Shown here one piece after another: positions 55,275 to 64,000 of a stretch of DNA of 64,000 nt. Position 1 is the first letter of the stretch. The number at the start of each line of letters is the position of its first letter. The notes below the pieces were generated by a model. The model was not told the origin of the DNA and did no database searches. It was given only the letters and a program-made list of their open reading frames with translations. Origin of the DNA: Acanthamoeba lenticulata (Eukaryota; Discosea; Longamoebia; Acanthamoebidae); assembly GCA_002179805.1 (NCBI GenBank), contig NAVB01000277.1, positions 1-64,000 on the forward strand, read 5' to 3'. A program made the position numbers and the translations under genes.

Positions 55275-56907
55275 ATGAACAAGGAAGGGGATACGCCACA
55301 GAAGAGCCACAAGAGGCACCACACGCCTGGCGTAGGAGAGACCCACCCTACCCATGACGCCTTTGTCATTGCCGCCTTTGAGAGCCCGTCGCACTCGCAC
55401 GAGGACCCGGCGTCAGGCTCTGCGGTGCTGACCGTCGACCCTGTGCCGCCCTACCCCGTCCGCAACGACGTCGAGATGGTTGTCGATGAAGCCGAGGAAG
55501 CGAAGGAAGAGGCGGCATCCAAGGAAGCCGGGCAGCCGACGCCCTACATCCAGCAGCGCGACCACAAGTTGAAGGAGATCGCCCGCATCTTCCGTGCAGA
55601 AGATTGGGCCAAGCTGAGCGATGAGCAGCTGGCCATCCGCAAGTACACGGGCGGCCTCTCCAACAAGCTCTACCGCTGCTCCTCGCTCGTCGACAAGCGC
55701 CAGAAGGTCCTCATCAGGGTCACCGGCAGCGCCGCCACCCACGGTGCGCCTGTTTTTTATTTATTTATTTATATATTTTATCTAATTTTTAATCATTCTT
55801 TTTCCATTTTGGCGTATGTCAATCGTTTTTCGTGGGTGGACCGGACAATCACGAACTCGGCAGAGGACGGGAGCGACCTGTCGCTGGCCGACCGCGAGGC
55901 CGAGCTGCTGGTCTTCCAGGCCGTCTACCAGGCGGGACTAGGCCCCAAGTTTTACGGCAAGTACAAGAATGGCTGCGTCTACGGCCACGTCGACGGCGTC
56001 CAGCTCACCATCGACGAAGTCCACAAGCCCGAGGTCCTTCTTCTTCATCTTCGTCATCATCTTCTTTTCGTCGACACTCACCGCGCTATGGGCGCACACA
56101 GTACGCGGCGCTGATCGCGAGGCGGCTGGCCGAGTGGCACGCCAAGATGGAGATCCCCGACGTGCCGCGGCAGCCGGCCTGGACCCGCCTCGTCCGCAAG
56201 TGGCTGGCGCTCGTCCCCGCCGACCTCGCCCACGTCCCGCGCGAGGAGCAAAAGGCCGAGTGGGCGGCGCTGGGCATCGACGTGGCCAAGGAGATGGACG
56301 AGCTCGAGGCCATGCTCAACGCGCTCGGCTCGCCCGTCGCGTTCTGCCACAACGACGTCCAGCCCATGAACTGCATCTACGACCGCGAGGCCAACACGGT
56401 CGGCTTCATCGAGTACGTCCACGTTTTTGCGGTTTTTTCATTCAATTTTTGCCTAATTTTGTGCATTTTTTCTTTCCGTCAGCTTCGAGTACGCGTGCTA
56501 CAACCACCGCGGCTGGGACCTGGGGAACCACTTTTGCGAGCACACGGGCTTCGACCTCGACTGGACCAAGTTCCCCTCGCGCGACACCCAGCTCTTCTTC
56601 CTCACGCGGTACCATGATCATTACAATCTTGAAGATGATGAAGATGACGATGATGACGATGATGGTTCGTGTCCGCAGGTACTTGGAGGCCTACTTGGGG
56701 CGCGAGCCGACGGAACGCGAGTTGGAGCGGGCCCGTGTGGAGGCCAACAAGTTCACGCTGGCGTCGCACCTCTACTGGGGCATCTGGGGCCTGGCCCAGG
56801 CCAAGGTCTCGGACATAGACTACGACTTTTTCCAGTACGCGCTCCGGCGGCTGACCATGTACTCCAAGACCAAGGCCGACCTCTACGCCCTGCCCATGCC
56901 CGCCTGA
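55275..56907 (+). CDS. Choline/ethanolamine kinase
   Basis: Phosphorylates choline or ethanolamine with ATP, the first step of the CDP-choline/ethanolamine (Kennedy) route to membrane phospholipids; cytosolic. Conserved blocks are IRKYTGGLSNKLYRC, AVYQAGLGPKFYGKY, the Brenner motif FCHNDVQPMNCIYD (catalytic Asp), and the choline-kinase motif FIDFEYACYNHRGWDLGNHF with the metal-binding Asp. Five exons with consistent phases (55275-55743, 55864-56033, 56102-56412, 56483-56608, 56679-56907) give 434 residues. The first 100 or so form an acidic, probably disordered extension. Choline and ethanolamine specificity cannot be separated by eye. The start lies 48 bp from the proposed HDAC start on the other strand. 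Confidence 0.93.
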
Positions 56908-57000
56908 TCATTTTTTTTGGTTTTCTTTAAATTGAATAAAAAATCAGCTATTAGTTTAATTTTTTTTGTAAATACAAGAAAATACGGGCGAGAATTCTGA

Positions 57001-58679
57001 TCAAGGCAGGTTGGCGATGCCCGGGCCTGGTCGGTTGACGGACCACTCGTGCTGGACGGGCCAGTGGATGTCGTACTTGAGCTCCTTGGCCGCGCGCAGC
57101 GTCCAGAAGGGATCGCGCAGCAGCTCGCGTGCGATCAACACCAGGTCTGCACATAACGAGAGAGATTGGCGTGAGCGTTTCCAGCAAACAACACGTTGAG
57201 GGAAGGAAGCTTCCGCATACCAGCACGGTCGTGGTAGACGATCTCCTCGGCCTGGAGCGCGTGTGTGATGAGACCCACGGCGCCCGTGGCGATCTCAGCC
57301 TCCTTCCTCACTCGCTCAGCAAAGGGCACCTGGTACTGCGGCCCGACGCTGATCTTCTGCTTCGGGCTGTTGATGCGCAGTTGTCAGCAGTTGTTGCGGC
57401 CAAGCCAGAGAGGGAATGAAATGATGGCAAGCGAGAGAAAGGGCGCAAGTGGCACACACCTTTGGCCGCCAGAAGAGCAGTCGAGCAAGTCGACACCCTC
57501 GGCCTTGACCAACTTGGCCAGCTTCACGGTGTCGTCGATGGTCGTGCCGCCCTCGACCCAGTCGGTGCTTGAAAGGCGCAGGAAGAGCGGCTTGCTGGCC
57601 GGCCACACCTTGCGCACAGCGCGCACCACCTCGAGGACGAACCGCGTCCGGTTCTGATGATCAAATCCCAAAGCCATCGCCCATGTCAGACAAGCGCAGT
57701 AACTGGCAAGGCGCGCGAGGGGACGCACCTCGAAGCTGCCTCCGTAGTGGTCCGTGCGCTGGTTGGACAGCGGCGAGTTAAATGACGAGATCAAGTAGCC
57801 GTGCGCGCCGTGGATCTCGAGCACGTCGAAGCCGGCCTTGTCGGCGCGCACAGCCGCGTCGGCAAAGGCCTGCACGATGTCCTGGATCTCGTCGACGGTG
57901 AGCTCGTGCGGTACCGGCGACTTGTCGTCCCACGCGATCTGCAGACGCCATCCCCATGGTGAGCCAACCTTGCAGAAGAGGAAAATGACGAGAACGGCGG
58001 AGCCACGCACAGCTGAGGGCGCGACGGGCACCCAGCCGCCCTTCTCCACCGGCACGGCGGCGCCCGGCTGAGGGAAGATGAGGTGCGGGGGGTAGGTCGA
58101 CGCCTTGCGTCCGGCGTGCGCGATCTGGATGCCGGCGAGGGCGTTTTGGGTGTGGATGAAGTCAACGATGCGCTTGAGCGGCGCGATGTGCTCGTCCTTC
58201 CAAATGCCTGTCCGCACCTGTGAGAACAGGGAACGTGGGGAGAAGAGGGCCGGGTACTCCCGGGAGAAAGAACGAACCGGCATCCCAGGGCGTGATGCGC
58301 CCGACGTCCTGCACGCCAGAGGCCTCGAAGATGACGAGACCGGCGCCGCCCTTGGCGAACGTGCCCAGGTGCGTCAAGTGCCAGTCGTTCATGAAGCCAT
58401 CCATCGACGAGTACGTGCACCTGGGGCGCAGCCAAGTTCATGTCAGTTCCAAGAGAGCTCAAGAAGTAGAACTGGCGACGGGGCGTACATGGGCGAGACG
58501 GCGACGCGGTTCTTGAAGGTGACGTCGCGCAGCTTGAACGGCGTGAACAGGTGCGGCACCCGGTGCGGCTTGCCTCGTGGCGCCGCCGGACCCGGGTCGG
58601 CAGCAGCGTGGCCGTCCCACGGTGGGAGGAACGGGGGCAGTGTAGGCACAGGGAGTTGCGACTTCTGAGTGTTCTCCAT
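57001..58679 (-). CDS. Old Yellow Enzyme-type NADH:flavin oxidoreductase, copy 1
   Basis: An FMN-dependent ene-reductase of the YqjM-like (class III) branch, which reduces activated C=C bonds with NAD(P)H. Conserved blocks are LFTPFKLRDVTFKNRVAVSPM; the Cys position in CTYSSMDGFMNDWHLTHLG; GGAGLVIFEASGV; the catalytic His pair and Tyr in [27 protein letters not shown]; and a C-terminal FMN-phosphate region ([30 protein letters not shown]). The protein ends QHEWSVNRPGPGIANLP. The ATG is 58677-58679 and the TGA 57001-57003. At least six introns. Close in sequence to the next gene, with matching introns except the last. Confidence 0.93.
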
Positions 58680-59370
58680 GTTGAGTGTGAGTGTTTGTGT
58701 GTTTCGAGTGCAAGAGTGGTTTTGGTGGTGAAGAGGTGCCCTCCGTCCCGTTTTGTGCTTCGTGGGACGGGTATCGGCGTAAAGGCCGGGCCGACAACAG
58801 TTGCTCGTTGTTCCTATTGGCGGACTTCAGTAATTTTGTCGACCCCCTCGGGCCAAGAAAAACCTTTGGTGGTTTTGCCCGTGGCGCCGTTTGGCGCAAA
58901 TGACTGCTCAACGTTTGAGTTTGGTCAAGTTAAGGCCTACTTTGTTGCTTTGCAACAACTGTTAAGCCAGAAAGGATTGAGTGTTGAATTATGCCCAACC
59001 AATCAAGCTTGATACTGCAGTCAAGCACAACAATCTCACACGACCCAACAGGGCAGCTGAAGCCAGCTGACTGTGCTTGTAGCAAGTCAGATTTCAGATG
59101 GCTAAGTTACTCAGCTTGCTCAGCAGGGAGGCGGCACACAAACAATGCTGATCGTTGCGCACATGGTGAGACCCCGTTGGGCTTGGAGGTTCTCCAATGG
59201 CTCTGCTTCAGCCTTAGGCACCTTCTCCGCCCACAACTACAACAAACTCTTCTCCAGCTTATCCTCCAGCAACAATCACTTGTACATGGGACGACATCAC
59301 TTGATACTTAATTGTAATGTCGCTTTGGTGATGACTATCAACAAGGCTTTATTATCAAGACAACAGGTTT
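58680..59370. other. Intergenic between the two OYE genes
   Basis: These 691 bp lie between the start of copy 1 and the stop of copy 2, and should hold the promoter of copy 1 and the 3' flank of copy 2. An 86-codon open frame at 59145 on the plus strand has no recognisable features. I see no retained duplicate of either gene here. Confidence 0.4.
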
Positions 59371-61215
<1,845 letters not shown>

Positions 61216-61728
61216 TCTGGTGTGGCTTTGTGTAAAGTGATGTGGCTTCTGTGGGGTGCGTGTGATGTGCAAGCAAGCGAGGACGAGTGAGTATCTGTCA
61301 ATCCGAGCCTTCGAGGCCAGCCTTTATAGCTGGTGGCAGCGTCTGTCTCCGCGAGCCGGCCCGGCAAGGCGCCGTTTGGCTTGCGGGCGGCGCACGCTTG
61401 CTGTCGACAGAAGCTTCCGGAGTTGGGCTGAGAGCTCTCCACCACTCGGCAGCATCTCTTTGTCAAATCCAAGCGACTTTTCGCATTGCGCCAACCACAT
61501 TTGTGGGCATCAAATGATCTTAACGATCCTCGCAAGCTTGCGGGGCTCTTTAGTGATCGGAGAGAGCCCAACATGTCCTCCCGAGCTCGTTGTATCACCA
61601 TCACGCTCATGCTGTTGTTGTTGTGATGTGCTTCATTGAGTATCAACAAATCATCACAATAGCGTTGCTTGCTCCTCCTTTTGATCATGGTTGTCGTCAT
61701 CGTCTTCCTCATGGCTCTTGCGGGGCGG
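61216..61728. other. Intergenic upstream of OYE copy 2
   Basis: These 513 bp hold the promoter of copy 2, with its TATA box near 61325, and the 3' flank of the CDCA7-like gene. No separate coding frame is supported. Confidence 0.4.
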
Positions 61729-64000
61729 CTACTCGTCGCTCGCGACGCGGAGAGGCTGTGCACGACGCTGCGGCGCTCGGCGCGCGAGGGCGCTGCCCGC
61801 GCTCACGAGGCCCAGGAAGGCCTCCGGCCCGGCCCCCTCGGGCACGTCAAAGCCCGCCAAGCCGCGGCGCCTGCTGCTCGCCCTCGTCCTCATGGAGGAG
61901 GAGGAGGATGAGGCGGAGCCCGTGGCCGAGGACGGTGACGGCAAAGACGACGACGAGGGCGTGGTGGCCTCGCTCGTGGCGTCCAGGCGCGCTCGTGCCC
62001 TGGAACCCTTAGCCCGGCCCTCGTCGTCCTCGGCCCCGCTGCCGTTGTCGCCCGAGCTCGGGACCGGCCGGCGGTAGGCTGCCCGCTTGGCCCTCTTCTT
62101 GTTGTCGGCCGAGCTTGGGGGCGAGCTGCCGCTGCTGTGCTCGTCCGCGTCTACGTTGTCACCGTCATCGCCGTCATCGGCCACCGCAGGCCTGCGGCGC
62201 TTGGCCGCCGCGCGCGTCTTGTCGGTCGCGCCGACGCTGGTGGCCGCTGTCACGGCTGCGGCCGCGGTCGCGGCCTTGGGCTGGGACGAGGCGCGCCGCT
62301 GGCAGCCAACGCACGGGCAGGCCTGGCGGCAAATGGCGCAGCCGGCCGCATCCACGAGGCCGTCCCACAGTTCGGCGGCCTTGCTGATCTGGATGCCAAA
62401 CAGCTTGAGGAGGCAGTGCGAGCAGAAGCGGTGCGTCGACCGCACGGCGCAGGTCACATAGTCGATCTTGCGCGTCTTGCAGTTGTGGCAGTTCTTGCCG
62501 TGCTCCTTCCGCAGTTGCTTGAGCGACCGGTGGTGGTCCCCGGCGGCCGCCGCGGCCGCCAGGACTTCCGTCTCGCGCGTCACCACCAGCTCGTCGGTGT
62601 TCATGCCGCCGCCCTGGTGCTGCTGGTTCTGCTGGGGTCGCACCTCCGCGGGGGGCTCGTCGCCGTCGTCTTCACCATTGTCATCTTCGTTGTCAGCGGC
62701 GGCAGCGCGGACCACGTGATCTCGGTCGTCGCGCCTGAGCTTGATCACCAGTCGCTGGTTGTCATCACCTTTACTGCCTCTGCTGGGCGGGCTCTTCCGC
62801 TTCCCCGTCCTCGTCGTCGCCGTTGACCGCCGCCGCTCGTCCTTGCCTTCTGCGTCCTCATCGTCCTCATCAATGTAATTGTTGTCGACGCCTTCAATGC
62901 TTTTGTTGTGATTGACGGTGCGGGCGTGAGGAACGAGCGGCCTGGCGGGTGGTGACAGCAGGCCGGCCTCGTCGGGTGCGTGCGCACCGGCGGACCTGGC
63001 CGCTCGCCGGCTGCCGACGGCCGCGTAAACCGACGAAGACGACGAGGAGGAGGACCGATCGCGGGTCTTCTCCCAAGTATCCTTGTAGACGGCCACGTCG
63101 GGTGAGCTGTAGCGGGCGGGCACACGCCGCTCGGCGCTGGCCCGGAGGGACCGCCCGGCCTGTGGCTTGGGCGCCTCGTCGTGGTCATGCTCATTGTCGA
63201 CGTCATTGTCGTCGTTGACGTCGACCTGGGGCTTGAGATCGACGTCCATGAGCCGCGAGTCGTCGTCTTCGGCTGCCTCGTCGACCGCGGCCGCGGCGGC
63301 GCCCTTGTCGGCGGCCTCGACGGCGGCGACGAGGTCATCAAGAGGATTCTTCTTGGGACAGAGCCGGGCGTCGGCAGCGGCAGCGGCAGCTGGGACCGGC
63401 TTGGCAAGCTCTAGGCGACGCTGGTCGTCGATGACCTCGAGGCCAACCGACAGGCCTGAGGGCGATGGCGTGAGGCCGGCGGCCTGGGCCAGCGGCGAGG
63501 CACGAACCTGCTCGTCCAGCTGCGGGATGCCGTAGGCCAGGGCGAGGGCGGCTGCCCGCTGCACGATCCCAGCTCGCACGAAGCGCGAGGCCTGGTTGAC
63601 AACCATGAAGGCATCGAACTCGGGGCCTCCCGTAATGTGGCGCTCGGCGATCGATTTCGCTTCATCATCAAAATGCGCCCACGAGGTGGCGACCAGAGCC
63701 TGCGCAAGATCGCCGGAGTAGAGGAACGCCAGGAAGAGCCGAAGGGCGCTCGGATCCATTGGGGAGGTGGCCTGAAGCTCTATTACGGTCCGAGTGCGGC
63801 CTCTTCTACTCGGTACCGAAGATGTGCAGCTACTCGGGCCCTCGACGTCTTCCTCGCGCACGCTGAGCACCTTTAGCCGCTCCTCATGAGACGAAGCCCT
63901 TCGATACGTGTTCTTATCCTCCTCCGTGGCCTCTGTGCGAGAAGGCCAGCTCGAGTCATCTCCATCTACTTTCTCCTCCGCCGTGGCGGTCTTATCGTCG
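61729..64000 (-). CDS. CDCA7-like zf-4CXXC_R1 zinc-finger protein with a BTB-like N-terminal part (5' partial)
   Basis: The open frame runs from the right edge of the window without a stop to TGA at 61729, so the start lies outside. Near the N-terminal side a helical block (PSALRLFLAFLYSGDLAQAL; AAALALAYGIPQLDEQVRAS) resembles the second half of a BTB domain. A long disordered, acidic and Ser-rich middle follows. The zinc domain has the CDCA7 spacing: CHNCKTRKIDYVTCAVRSTH, then RFCSHCLLKLFG, AGCAICRQACPCVGCQRR. This domain type binds chromatin and, in animals and plants, works with the HELLS remodeller on DNA methylation. A basic, Ser-rich tail ends the protein. No intron is needed in the visible part. 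Confidence 0.85.
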   Translation of the reverse strand, partial: DDKTATAEEKVDGDDSSWPSRTEATEEDKNTYRRASSHEERLKVLSVREEDVEGPSSCTSSVPSRRGRTRTVIELQATSPMDPSALRLFLAFLYSGDLAQALVATSWAHFDDEAKSIAERHITGGPEFDAFMVVNQASRFVRAGIVQRAAALALAYGIPQLDEQVRASPLAQAAGLTPSPSGLSVGLEVIDDQRRLELAKPVPAAAAAADARLCPKKNPLDDLVAAVEAADKGAAAAAVDEAAEDDDSRLMDVDLKPQVDVNDDNDVDNEHDHDEAPKPQAGRSLRASAERRVPARYSSPDVAVYKDTWEKTRDRSSSSSSSSVYAAVGSRRAARSAGAHAPDEAGLLSPPARPLVPHARTVNHNKSIEGVDNNYIDEDDEDAEGKDERRRSTATTRTGKRKSPPSRGSKGDDNQRLVIKLRRDDRDHVVRAAAADNEDDNGEDDGDEPPAEVRPQQNQQHQGGGMNTDELVVTRETEVLAAAAAAGDHHRSLKQLRKEHGKNCHNCKTRKIDYVTCAVRSTHRFCSHCLLKLFGIQISKAAELWDGLVDAAGCAICRQACPCVGCQRRASSQPKAATAAAAVTAATSVGATDKTRAAAKRRRPAVADDGDDGDNVDADEHSSGSSPPSSADNKKRAKRAAYRRPVPSSGDNGSGAEDDEGRAKGSRARARLDATSEATTPSSSSLPSPSSATGSASSSSSSMRTRASSRRRGLAGFDVPEGAGPEAFLGLVSAGSALARRAPQRRAQPLRVASDE

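Overview
The window is nuclear DNA of a free-living amoebozoan and looks most like Acanthamoeba. Exons are GC-rich. They are broken by many short, AT-rich GT-AG introns, mostly 50-110 nt. Genes lie about 3 kb apart, often head-to-head or tail-to-tail. The gene set is a eukaryotic one: TFIID subunit TAF5, an inositol trisphosphate receptor channel, UDP-GlcNAc pyrophosphorylase, a histone deacetylase and a CDCA7-type zinc finger. The species call is inferred from style and gene content; I could not search a database. No tRNA, rRNA or CRISPR was seen.

Layout, left to right: the last exon of an unknown gene; a possible small membrane protein with an in-frame stop; a carbon-nitrogen hydrolase; TAF5 (minus); a secreted, probably GPI-anchored protein; a METTL21-type methyltransferase; a 14-kb IP3-receptor gene with a very long charged tail; a large protein of unknown function; a VIT/vWA protein (minus); a 3'-5' exonuclease with a polyglutamine tract; a SABATH-type methyltransferase (minus); UAP1; a type I membrane protein with a beta-helix-like start; and a second secreted-type protein (minus) without a clear 5' end.

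From 40.0 to 50.3 kb the DNA is accessory in character. It holds a decayed chimeric gene copy, an ankyrin- or PPR-like scrap, a dead Ty1/copia element with one intact-looking 273-bp LTR, a broken and partly inverted PPR gene, and six small intronless paralogous genes in both orientations. These six encode a protein family I do not recognise, with three shared motifs (M-K/R-L-P-x-L-R-R, G-L-x-K/R-W-E, and S-P-R-W-x-D-D followed by H-R-x-x-A-Q). This cluster is my best candidate for an undescribed system.

The right part returns to dense ordinary genes: a class II-like histone deacetylase with AT-hooks and a long N-terminal extension (minus), a choline/ethanolamine kinase that starts about 50 bp from it in the opposite direction, two tandem Old Yellow Enzyme paralogues that differ by one intron, and a CDCA7-like chromatin protein that runs off the right end.

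No operon-like pathway is apparent. Functional themes are nuclear regulation (TAF5, HDAC, CDCA7-like), calcium and lipid signalling (IP3 receptor, choline/ethanolamine kinase), cell surface (three secreted or membrane proteins, plus UAP1 supplying UDP-GlcNAc for glycans and GPI anchors), and redox or methyl transfer.
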